This document shows positions 1-5,132 of a DNA stretch of 9,496 nucleotides, piece after piece (positions within the stretch are counted from its first letter, which is position 1; the number at the start of each line of letters is the position of its first letter). A program made the translations under genes and the position numbers. The notes under the pieces are model-generated. The model was given only the letters and a program-made list of their open reading frames with translations, ran no database searches and was not told where the DNA came from. Source of the DNA: Verrucomicrobiia bacterium (GTDB lineage Bacteria > Verrucomicrobiota > Verrucomicrobiia > Limisphaerales > Palsa-1400); NCBI GenBank assembly GCA_025934545.1, contig JAICXV010000041.1:1-9496 (forward strand), given 5' to 3'.

Positions 1-140
1 GTCAGAACAAATTATACAACGCACCTCTGGTCGAGGGTGCTGGGGTTGACGCTGCGTTTACAATCCACGAGTCAGTGGCTCCGTCTTCGCCTAACGGCTA
101 CGACGCGACGTGCCGCCGCCGCTGAGCTAACGTGTTAGGC
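1..140 (+). other. attC site 1 (left part outside window)
   Basis: This element ends in GTTAGGC at 134-140, preceded by the L' arm CCGCCGCTGAGC. Its first 59 bases are identical to 2179-2237 inside attC site 6, so by alignment it should begin about 28 bases before the window. The centre contains a GCACC...GGTGC hairpin. The cassette that owned this attC lies outside the window. It belongs to the same attC subfamily as the sites at 378-476 and 2151-2318. Confidence 0.75.
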
Positions 141-149
141 GGTAAACGT

Positions 150-383
150 ATGCGCGCAATCTTAGGAAGATGGCTCGGAATTTTGCTAATCATTGGCGCA
201 GCAGTTCTATATCTTTTCACCGGCCATGTTGTAGACATTCGCGGCCCAGTTGAGACGACCAAATCGAACTACATCGTTACCCATACCTTCGCTGCCACGA
301 CTGCATCTTCGGTTTTGTGTATTGTCGGTATTGCATTGGTCGCGATGAATTTCAGGTCCCGACGTTATGAAAAGACTGCCTAA
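150..383 (+). CDS. Cassette A: 77-aa two-helix membrane protein, unknown
   Basis: The protein is small and hydrophobic, with predicted membrane helices at about residues 8-24 and 48-67. A 20-odd residue polar loop (DIRGPVETTKSN) lies between them, and the C-terminus is basic (RSRRYEKTA). I do not recognise a family. I chose ATG 150, nine bases after the R' core. A GTG at 132 would extend the frame into the attC core (start VLGGKR...) and is unlikely. The GGCGG at 138-142, part of the attC end, is the only Shine-Dalgarno-like sequence. The TAA stop at 381-383 lies inside the R'' core of the following attC. Tiny membrane proteins are common cargo of chromosomal integrons, and no function can be assigned. 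Confidence 0.65.
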   Translation: MRAILGRWLGILLIIGAAVLYLFTGHVVDIRGPVETTKSNYIVTHTFAATTASSVLCIVGIALVAMNFRSRRYEKTA

Positions 384-476
384 CCAGAGCGCTTCAGCGG
401 ACCCCGACTCTGAGTCGGCGCTGCATTTACAATCCACAAGCCAGTGGCTCGCCGCCGCTGAGCTTATGTGTTCGGC
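378..476 (+). other. attC site 2
   Basis: R'' is GCCTAAC (378-384) and R' is GTTCGGC (470-476), one mismatch from perfect complementarity. The arms pair as GCTTCAGCGG with CCGCTGAGC, leaving one extrahelical T. The centre carries a perfect hairpin, CCGACT-ctg-AGTCGG, at 404-418. The stretch TTTACAATCCACAAGCCAGT is nearly shared with attC site 1, so the two belong to one subfamily. Length is 99 bp, within the usual attC range. Confidence 0.8.
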
Positions 477-484
477 AAAGACGT

Positions 485-874
485 ATGTCTGACACCCATA
501 AATTTGACGGCGATGATCCGGAAATTAACGCGGCGATCGAAGAGGCGCAGCGGCGTTTGCCGGAGTTTCAGCGCGCCCTGGATGAAGATGCGCGCCGACT
601 GATTCCAGCCATCGAGGGAGCGCTCGTAAAGGCACGTTTTGAGAGCCCGATCACTCACGCGATTGAACACATGTGGGTGGAGGACATCGGTTTTGAGGAT
701 GAAAAGATCGTCGGCACGCTTGCGAGCGATCCCAACGCGATTCCGGAGCTAAGCAAGGGAAAGTGGGTTTCCATTTCGCCAGAGGATATTTCTGACTGGG
801 TGTATCGGCTAGGTGGCCGCACATTTGGAGGTTTTACTGTGCGAGTGATGCAGCGACGAGGATTGGAGCCATAG
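485..874 (+). CDS. Cassette B: DUF2314 domain protein
   Basis: The 129-aa soluble protein has an acidic helical N-terminal part (about residues 10-45) followed by a DUF2314-like domain at about 46-125. Recognisable family features are EHMWVEDIGF (61-70), the region IVGTLASDPNAIPELSKG (75-92), DISDWVY (101-107) and GGFTVRVM (115-122). DUF2314 proteins, including YegJ-like ones, have no established biochemical role; some sit in small accessory or immunity-like loci. ATG 485 lies eight bases after the attC R' core, and there is no strong Shine-Dalgarno sequence. The stop at 872-874 is not followed by a clear R'' core, so the downstream cassette junction is degenerate. Family assignment is from memory of the conserved motif. 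Confidence 0.8.
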   Translation: MSDTHKFDGDDPEINAAIEEAQRRLPEFQRALDEDARRLIPAIEGALVKARFESPITHAIEHMWVEDIGFEDEKIVGTLASDPNAIPELSKGKWVSISPEDISDWVYRLGGRTFGGFTVRVMQRRGLEP

Positions 875-969
875 TTTCGCGGAACTAATGAACCAGGGAA
901 GAGATGCCGCCTTTGGCGTTCACTTGTCAGAGTACTCGAAAAAGGTTATACCTAATCATATAGTTAGGC
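875..969 (+). other. Degenerate cassette junction / candidate attC 3
   Basis: A clean R' core, GTTAGGC, lies at 963-969, followed 11 bases later by a gene start as at the other junctions. I find no matching R'' core after the stop of the DUF2314 gene and no convincing L''/L' arms. A short inverted repeat CCTAA-N8-TTAGG spans 955-968 and a CGCC-TTT-GGCG hairpin lies at about 909-919. It could be a decayed attC, a site truncated by deletion, or a cassette joined at a secondary site. Confidence 0.4.
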
Positions 970-980
970 AGCAGAGCACC

Positions 981-1220
981 ATGATAAGAATTGGCTTACT
1001 GGCGGGAGCATGCCTTTGTTTCGTTATTGGCGCGAAATGGATTGCTGAGGATATCGTATACCATGTAACGCTGGACGTCATTCCGGTCGCTTTTACCATC
1101 CTAGCCTTTGTTCCGCTAATGGCGCTTGCACGTCATTACAAGACGAACGGTGCTTATGTGCTTATCGGGATGATTGAGGCTCTTGTTATTATTATGGGCT
1201 GTGTGGTTACATTGACATAG
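981..1220 (+). CDS. Cassette C: 79-aa three-helix membrane protein, unknown
   Basis: Nearly the whole protein is hydrophobic, with helices at about residues 3-19, 32-50 and 58-77. A short polar segment, RHYKTNG, separates the last two, and the C-terminus (VVTLT) is very short. I chose ATG 981 because it lies 11 bases after the GTTAGGC core, as in the neighbouring cassettes. The frame is open back to an ATG at 888, but that extension would translate the cassette junction and add a polar tail without family character. No family is recognised. The stop TAG is 13 bases before the next attC. Confidence 0.6.
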   Translation: MIRIGLLAGACLCFVIGAKWIAEDIVYHVTLDVIPVAFTILAFVPLMALARHYKTNGAYVLIGMIEALVIIMGCVVTLT

Positions 1221-1233
1221 GGATGAATTTCCT

Positions 1234-1332
1234 GCCTAACCACATCGCTGGAGCCAACGCCGGTTTGCGGGGGCAGTTCCACTTCGCGGTTGACATCATG
1301 CATCCGGCATGGCTCAGCTTGAATCGTTAGGC
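1234..1332 (+). other. attC site 4 (best-formed site)
   Basis: R'' GCCTAAC (1234-1240) and R' GTTAGGC (1326-1332) are exact complements. The inner arms GCTGGAGCC-aac-GCCGG and CCGGC-at-GGCTCAGC pair along their length, with one extrahelical G. The total of 99 bp and this geometry are textbook for attC. Its centre differs from those of the two other attC subfamilies in the array. Confidence 0.9.
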
Positions 1333-1344
1333 CGCTTGTTACAC

Positions 1345-1614
1345 ATGGAAGACTCAGCTGATGAAATGGTTCTCGTTTTCGATGCGAAGCGCCAAGCTTG
1401 GCAGACCGGGTTCTCGGAGGGTCGCATTACTCGGCTCTACTTTCTACCGTACGAGGGCGAGCACATGTTCGAGATTGATGAGGGAGAGCGGGTCAGTAGT
1501 TGGCTGCGCCCGGGCAGCAGTCCGTGGTTTGTTGTCGGTCGGCGTGCGCGTATCGAGCACACGTGCGGCCAGCACCCTGAGGTTCTCCGAATCTGGGTCG
1601 GCAGGGCGTCCTAA
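1345..1614 (+). CDS. Cassette D: 89-aa soluble protein, unknown
   Basis: The predicted protein is small, acidic at the N-terminus (MEDSADEM) and apparently beta-rich, with several Trp and Phe (QAWQTGF, SSWLRPGSSPWFVVG) and a single Cys near the end (HTCGQHPE). There is no signal peptide or membrane segment, and I recognise no family. ATG 1345 lies 12 bases after the attC R' core. An in-frame ATG at 1309 lies inside the attC L' arm and would translate the recombination site, so I reject it. The TAA stop at 1612-1614 is inside the next R'' core. An overlapping frame at 1361-1687 reads into the attC and looks like a shadow. Confidence 0.6.
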   Translation: MEDSADEMVLVFDAKRQAWQTGFSEGRITRLYFLPYEGEHMFEIDEGERVSSWLRPGSSPWFVVGRRARIEHTCGQHPEVLRIWVGRAS

Positions 1615-1732
1615 CTATGCGCTCCAGCCAAGAGCCGCCGCGCTTGGCATTTCGAGCCGTTTGGGTATTGTACTGTCACTGACTTAGGCTACGTCTCGCT
1701 CCGGCGGCTCTGGCTGAGCTGAGTTGTTAGGC
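1609..1732 (+). other. attC site 5
   Basis: R'' is TCCTAAC (1609-1615) and R' is GTTAGGC (1726-1732). The arms are long and nearly perfect: CCAGCCAAGAGCCGCCG pairs with CGGCGGCTCTGGCTGAG, with extrahelical bases on one side. The 124-bp length is normal. The centre shares the run CGCTTGGCATTTC and the later GGCTAC with attC site 7, so these two form a second subfamily. Confidence 0.9.
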
Positions 1733-1742
1733 TTCAACGCTC

Positions 1743-2156
1743 GTGACCGCCGCAACTGCAATAGAACTTATATCTGGACCGCAGCACTTTTTCCGCATCG
1801 AGGAAATTGAGCGCTTTCGGGACGGCTCTGGATATAGGGGGCGGATTTCCGTGCGGTCTGGGAGTTTCGCCCTTCACGACTTTAATTTTTATTTCGACGG
1901 ACTAGACGAGTTTTCGTCCCGCGTCCGCCAACTCTACAGCAATTTGTCCGGGACGGCAGAGCTGCGGCAACAATGGGAGCGTAGTCACCTGTCGATCAGC
2001 GCAACATCGCGAGGGCATATTCGCGTGGCTGGTCACTTCGAGTTTTTCGATGGTGGAAGTCATCGACTTGAGTTTAGCTTCGAAAGTGACCAGAGTTTCC
2101 TGCCGTCATTCATCGCTTCTTTGGAACGCGTTTGCCGTGAACTTAAAACAGCCTAA
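1743..2156 (+). CDS. Cassette E: 137-aa protein resembling WapI/DUF6228-type immunity proteins
   Basis: The protein is soluble and apparently alpha/beta. Notable segments are FYFDGLDEF (49-57), the helix with YSNLSGTAELR (65-75), GHIRVAGHFE (91-100) and FSFESDQSFLPSF (111-123). This order (FxxxL...L.GtAEL...GHi.V.G...F.FesDQs.L..F...L) resembles WapI/DUF6228-like proteins, some of which are immunity proteins of polymorphic toxins. That is a motif recollection, not a search result. No toxin gene is in the same cassette, so it would act as an orphan immunity protein if the family is right. The start is GTG 1743, ten bases after the R' core; no earlier ATG fits. The TAA stop at 2154-2156 lies in the R'' core of the next attC. 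Confidence 0.65.
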   Translation: MTAATAIELISGPQHFFRIEEIERFRDGSGYRGRISVRSGSFALHDFNFYFDGLDEFSSRVRQLYSNLSGTAELRQQWERSHLSISATSRGHIRVAGHFEFFDGGSHRLEFSFESDQSFLPSFIASLERVCRELKTA

Positions 2157-2318
2157 CGAGAGCGCTGCAGCGGACGGGGTCAGAACAAATTATACAACGC
2201 ACCTCTGGTCGAGGGTGCTGGGGTTGACGCTGCGTTTCCAATCCTCAAATCTGTGGCTCCGTCTTCGCCTCACGGCTACGACGCGGCGGGCGGCCGCTGC
2301 TGAGCCTTGCTGTTACGG
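2151..2318 (+). other. attC site 6 (long, shares its centre with site 1)
   Basis: R'' is GCCTAAC (2151-2157). R' is GTTACGG (2312-2318), which looks like GTTAGGC with an inserted C and is the weakest core in the array apart from the degenerate junctions. The inner arms GCTGCAGCGG and CCGCTGCTGAGC pair. At about 168 bp it is longer than most attC sites. Bases 2179-2237 are identical to the first 59 bases of the window, and similarity continues through the CTCCGTCTTCGCCT region. Confidence 0.75.
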
Positions 2319-2327
2319 TGAACTCCA

Positions 2328-2633
2328 ATGACGAAAAATCGAAAAGCACTTGCTATCTCGGCGTTAATACTTGCGGTTCTCGGCGGGGGTTGGGCGATGC
2401 TATTTTTGATGTCTTGCTACATGACGAGTACCGGGCTTATTCAAACCGACGAAATGATCTGGGCACTCCCTGTGCCCGCGACGGCTGTGGTACTGGCGCT
2501 TCTGGTTCAGTTCTATTCTCGTAAGACTACTTCGGTGAAGCTGTGGCCGTGGTGTTTGCCCGTGTATTTGCTGGCCGGCGGTCCTATATTTTTGATTATT
2601 ATCACATGGTTGGACCAGCAACTTCACAGATGA
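2328..2633 (+). CDS. Cassette F: 101-aa three-helix membrane protein, unknown
   Basis: A short basic N-terminus (MTKNRK) precedes three predicted membrane helices at about residues 7-28, 44-63 and 74-95, separated by short polar loops. The C-terminus is LDQQLHR. The basic N-terminus suggests an inside start. I recognise no family. ATG 2328 lies nine bases after the R' core of attC site 6. The TGA stop is directly followed by the next attC. Other frames open over the same stretch (2318-2524, 2543-2806 and the minus strand 2400-2627) lack this clear membrane pattern and are treated as shadows. Confidence 0.6.
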   Translation: MTKNRKALAISALILAVLGGGWAMLFLMSCYMTSTGLIQTDEMIWALPVPATAVVLALLVQFYSRKTTSVKLWPWCLPVYLLAGGPIFLIIITWLDQQLHR

Positions 2634-2634
2634 G

Positions 2635-2766
2635 CTCTAACCACAGCGCTCGCCAACGGCCGCGGCGCTTGGCATTTCCAACAGGCACAGGTATTCTGTT
2701 GTCAGTTGCTTCGGCTACATTCTCACCGACACAAAGTCGGGGCTGTGGCCGAACTGCCTGTCAGGC
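2635..2766 (+). other. attC site 7
   Basis: R'' is CTCTAAC (2635-2641) and R' is GTCAGGC (2760-2766). The cores are less perfect than in sites 4 and 5. The arms around GCTCGCCAACGGCC and GGCTGTGGCCGAAC pair with bulges. The centre has a CCGAC-acaaa-GTCGG hairpin and shares GCGCTTGGCATTTC with attC site 5. Length is 132 bp. Confidence 0.75.
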
Positions 2767-2772
2767 GTACGC

Positions 2773-3027
2773 ATGGAAACCAATAGTGCGAAACCAAATT
2801 CGTTGAAGGCTGGCGTCTCGTCGGTAGTTTCATTTGCGTTTTTAATCGCGAGCGTCTCCGTAGCTCTTGCTGCTCGCCACTATCAGATTTCTGGGCAACC
2901 TATGCCGAATGGCAAAGGGGGATCAATGACGTTTAGTGACGGATATTGGATCGCTGTTGTCTTATTTTTGATCTCGGTCGCTTGGTTTTTCGTAACGCGC
3001 AGATTGTTGTTCACCCGAAAGGCATGA
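2773..3027 (+). CDS. Cassette G: 84-aa two-helix membrane protein, unknown
   Basis: Predicted helices lie at about residues 14-34 and 57-75. A polar, glycine-rich loop (GQPMPNGKGGSMTFSDG) joins them, and the C-terminus is strongly basic (TRRLLFTRKA). No family is recognised. ATG 2773 lies six bases after the R' core, the tightest spacing in the array. The TGA stop is 13 bases before the isolated GCCTAAC at 3041. The size and topology are like the cassette A product, but I see no sequence similarity between them. Confidence 0.6.
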   Translation: METNSAKPNSLKAGVSSVVSFAFLIASVSVALAARHYQISGQPMPNGKGGSMTFSDGYWIAVVLFLISVAWFFVTRRLLFTRKA

Positions 3028-3040
3028 TGCGCATTTATTC

Positions 3041-3055
3041 GCCTAACGTCTTAGC
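3041..3055 (+). other. Collapsed or terminal attC remnant
   Basis: A perfect R'' core GCCTAAC (3041-3047) is followed directly by GTCTTAGC, which resembles a worn R' core, with no arms or centre between them. The next gene starts 12 bases later, as at genuine cassette junctions. It may be an attC that lost its palindrome, or a GCCTAAC occurring by chance. Confidence 0.35.
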
Positions 3056-3067
3056 ATTATTTCAAAC

Positions 3068-3598
3068 GTGAAACGTGGCATTTTCATAGTGATCGGCGCG
3101 ATGGCTTTGCTGCTCATTCGCGGGTTCGGCGCTCCGCTCGCGACGAATATGGCGATCGCTCCAGCCGAGCTTTTGCGGGCTCATCTCGTTTCAGAAAAAA
3201 GGGTGATTATCACCGATACAAACGGTTCGCAGATTGTTTGGTCGGATGGCGTGATCGTTGAGATTACCGATTCTTTGCCTGCGCCACTACGAACGTTGGT
3301 CAACGCCACGCCAAACCATACCGACATTCGCAGCACCGTTCAAAGGGTCGAGGCCGAGCTTCATACTGATTATCATCCCAGCCATCTGCGTGAAAAATCC
3401 AGCCACGAGGGGTATGTCGAATTTGAGGCCGATCACCCACAAATACGGGCTTTGCTCAATCCTGTTTATGTCGCCTACGTTCAGGCCCGTTATCCAGAAG
3501 CGTCCGCAGTAATGAAAAGCCGATACGATCCGGTGGTGTTTACGGTCAAAGGCCAGATCAAGGCTTTGATCATGCCAGTCAAACTTTCGAACAAGTGA
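3068..3598 (+). CDS. 176-aa protein with N-terminal signal or anchor, unknown
   Basis: The N-terminus has a basic start (MKRG) and a hydrophobic core (IFIVIGAMALLLI). A possible signal-peptidase site after APLA (residue 25) points to an exported protein, though an uncleaved anchor is possible. The mature part is mixed alpha/beta without cysteines. It begins with an AELLRAHLVSEKRVIITD segment and has ITDTNGSQIVWSDGVIVEI, which looks like beta strands. I recognise no family. The start is GTG 3068, which keeps the basic residues; the in-frame ATG 3101 would remove most of the signal. It is either the last cassette of the array or the first chromosomal gene after it. The stop is followed within ten bases by a compound repeat. 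Confidence 0.65.
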   Translation: MKRGIFIVIGAMALLLIRGFGAPLATNMAIAPAELLRAHLVSEKRVIITDTNGSQIVWSDGVIVEITDSLPAPLRTLVNATPNHTDIRSTVQRVEAELHTDYHPSHLREKSSHEGYVEFEADHPQIRALLNPVYVAYVQARYPEASAVMKSRYDPVVFTVKGQIKALIMPVKLSNK

Positions 3599-3606
3599 GC
3601 CGAAGA

Positions 3607-3798
3607 AAGGCTGAAGGATAAAACCAAGGCTAAAGGATAAATGCTAAAGGCTAAAAGAAATTGGACAAAGCCGCGAAGGAAGATGTTACGTGACGATCCT
3701 GGCAGGAGAGTACCGAATGAATTTAACCACGGATAACACGGATGACGCGGATAAAACCAAGGCTGAAGGATAAATGCTAAAGGCTAAAACAAATTGAG
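3607..3798 (+). repeat. Compound intergenic repeat, copy 1 (A-B-C-A)
   Basis: The stretch is built from three motif types. A is an AAGGCTGAAGGATAAA / TGCTAAAGGCTAAAA purine-rich unit, present at about 3607-3664 and again at 3759-3798. B is CAAAGCCGCGAAGGAAGA at about 3665-3682. C is TTTAACCACGGATAACACGG with a following GATGACGCGGATAA, at 3722-3755, itself made of roughly nine-base units ending in GGAT. The same order recurs at 4272-4446 with diverged spacers. It contains no coding sequence I believe; the short ATGCTAAAGGC openings are part of the repeat. Confidence 0.85.
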
Positions 3799-3823
3799 TC
3801 AGCGGCCGGCTGCGTCACGACCT

Positions 3824-4246
3824 ATGAAACACATATTCATTGTCCCAGTTGTACTGTTCCTCGCAATCGCAACACCCTCATGCTTCGGTTTGGTCGTTCT
3901 TGAAGGTGTTTCAAAGCAACGCGCGAAAGAATTGGGCGCAACCATCACTGCAAAGATGGTCGGAACAAATCAGGCCGGTGTCTGGTTAGAATTTGTGCCA
4001 AAAGGAAAACTAAAGGCGTTTAGCTCCGTCACCCTCGAAATCACATCGGGCGAGCGGTCGGTTGTTACAGCGAGCTTGTCACCTTTGAAGCAAACGCCTG
4101 AGTCCGTAGTCGTTTACTTTTCCACTGATCCAGCTTACCTGAGGACAAGCACGCTATTCGTTTATTATAAGAGTACCGGTTTTCCACCGTATGATGGATT
4201 TGAATTTAAAGTCGGTGATTTCATCACGCAGGAGAGCTTGCGTTGA
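3824..4246 (+). CDS. 140-aa exported protein, unknown
   Basis: Residues 1-20 form a signal peptide (MKH, then hydrophobic FIVPVVLFLAIA, then TPSC). The Cys at 20 does not sit in a canonical lipobox (TPSC), so lipoprotein status is doubtful. The mature part (GVSKQRAKELGATITAKMVG, VWLEFVPKGKLKAFSSVTLE, VVVYFSTDPAYLRTSTLFVY) is predicted to be a beta-sandwich-like domain of about 110 residues. I recall similar hypothetical proteins in planctomycete-type genomes, but no function is known. I chose ATG 3824, since the TTG at 3794 would start inside the repeat. Copies of the compound repeat stand immediately on both sides of this gene. Confidence 0.65.
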   Translation: MKHIFIVPVVLFLAIATPSCFGLVVLEGVSKQRAKELGATITAKMVGTNQAGVWLEFVPKGKLKAFSSVTLEITSGERSVVTASLSPLKQTPESVVVYFSTDPAYLRTSTLFVYYKSTGFPPYDGFEFKVGDFITQESLR

Positions 4247-4271
4247 AAAATTTTTCGATGCACCGGTGCCG

Positions 4272-4446
4272 AAAAGGCTGAAGTCTAAATGCTAAAGGCT
4301 AAAATAAATTGGACAAAGATGAGATGGTCTCGCGAAGGACGCTAAGCCCGCGAAGGAAGAAGAGAATGGATTTAACCACGGATAACTCGGATGACGCGGA
4401 TAAGACCAAGGCTGAAGGATAAATGCTAAAGGCTAAAACAATTGAG
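4272..4446 (+). repeat. Compound intergenic repeat, copy 2 (A-B-C-A)
   Basis: Same order of motifs as at 3607-3798. A is at 4272-4310. B is expanded to TCGCGAAGGACGCTAAGCCC followed by GCGAAGGAAGA, at about 4329-4360. C is at 4370-4403. A second A is at 4407-4446. The C-A part is nearly identical to copy 1, with single-base changes (AACTCGG for AACACGG, AAGACC for AAAACC) and one A fewer near the end. That lost A opens the frame into the downstream gene and explains the long spurious N-terminal extension from ATG 4423. Confidence 0.85.
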
Positions 4447-4485
4447 ACGTCGCTTCCGTTTCAAAAGACCAGGACTGAACCGACA

Positions 4486-5058
4486 ATGAAGTTGACTTCC
4501 AAAGTAATCGTATCGGCGGCGATTCTTTGCATCGCGATCGTGAGCCTGGTGGTGTTCGCCAATAAGGGGTCGACCGGTCTTTCCGCGAACTTTCTGCGTT
4601 ATGCCGTTGCTTCCGATGGGATCACGCAAGTGGCGGTGTTGACAGTTACGAACCAGACAGGGCACTCGTTCAAGATGCCGCTAGCGTCGGGCCGGAGTTC
4701 GAGTGGAGTCGATGAATTTCGCGTGTGCTGCCAGTTTTCAGAGAAGACGGCGACGGGCTGGACGAATTGGACAGAGCGTATCGGGACGCCTTCTGGCTTC
4801 ACGGCTGTAACCTTACTTCCGTATTCGAGTCTTGATGTGACCGTCCCGCTTGCTTCGGCGGGGCAGCGAAGGAAGGTGGCCGTCCTTTGTTTGCCAAACC
4901 TGCGAGAGTCTGCGCTAACCTCGGACAAAGTGCATTTGTGGCTGTTGACTCACTTACCGGCACGTTACCGGCGTATGAGTCTCACCACGATCTGGTGTGA
5001 TCGCGAGCTCTGCTCGACGTCACAAACGAACGCGACGGCAGCGGTCCCGAAACCGTGA
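4486..5058 (+). CDS. 190-aa membrane-anchored or exported protein, unknown
   Basis: After a basic start (MKLTSK) comes one hydrophobic segment at about 7-25 (VIVSAAILCIAIVSLVVFA), acting as signal peptide or anchor. The rest looks like a beta-sandwich: VAVLTVTNQTGHSFKMPLAS and SSLDVTVPLASAGQRRKVAV have the alternating pattern of Ig-like or 'translocated surface' hypotheticals. Cysteines occur as a CC pair (RVCCQF), singly in VLCLP, and in IWCDRELC. I recognise no family. I chose ATG 4486, preceded by AGGA at 4471. The frame is open to ATG 4423, but that piece is translated repeat. Confidence 0.65.
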   Translation: MKLTSKVIVSAAILCIAIVSLVVFANKGSTGLSANFLRYAVASDGITQVAVLTVTNQTGHSFKMPLASGRSSSGVDEFRVCCQFSEKTATGWTNWTERIGTPSGFTAVTLLPYSSLDVTVPLASAGQRRKVAVLCLPNLRESALTSDKVHLWLLTHLPARYRRMSLTTIWCDRELCSTSQTNATAAVPKP

Positions 5059-5132
5059 GTGCATTTGAACATCTTGCTCGACGGATGTGATGGTGGTTGG
5101 GCATCGTACAGAACAAAGAAAAAGGAAATTCC

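Larger units (their letters stand above)
1..3055 (+). mobile_element. Integron gene-cassette array (partial, no integrase in view)
   Basis: Seven small + strand genes alternate with palindromic elements having the attC plan: R'' core (GCCTAAC or close variant), L'' arm, variable centre, L' arm with an extrahelical base, R' core (GTTAGGC or close variant). Recombination in such sites falls after the G of GTTRRRY, giving cassette edges near 134/135, 470/471, 963/964, 1326/1327, 1726/1727, 2312/2313 and 2760/2761. Each cassette holds one small gene, which is typical of sedentary chromosomal integrons. Orientation (gene then attC on the + strand) places the integrase and attI to the left of the window. 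The left end is cut by the window, and the right end is marked by what looks like a collapsed site at 3041-3055. No IntI coding sequence is present, so the call rests on the site structure alone. Confidence 0.8.

Noticed and set aside
1361..1687. Second + frame over cassette D that ends in the attC
   Set aside because: It is Arg/Ser-rich and its tail (NYALQPRAAALG) is the translated attC, a familiar artefact of attC regions.
4259..4268. Ten-base palindrome GCACCGGTGC after the 140-aa gene, considered as a terminator or operator
   Set aside because: It is a short stem with no loop and no T-run after it, and no second copy was seen elsewhere.
3607..4446. Possible CRISPR array in the repeat region
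   Set aside because: Repeat units vary in length and spacing, there are no uniform spacers and no cas genes, and the block pattern is that of intergenic repeats.
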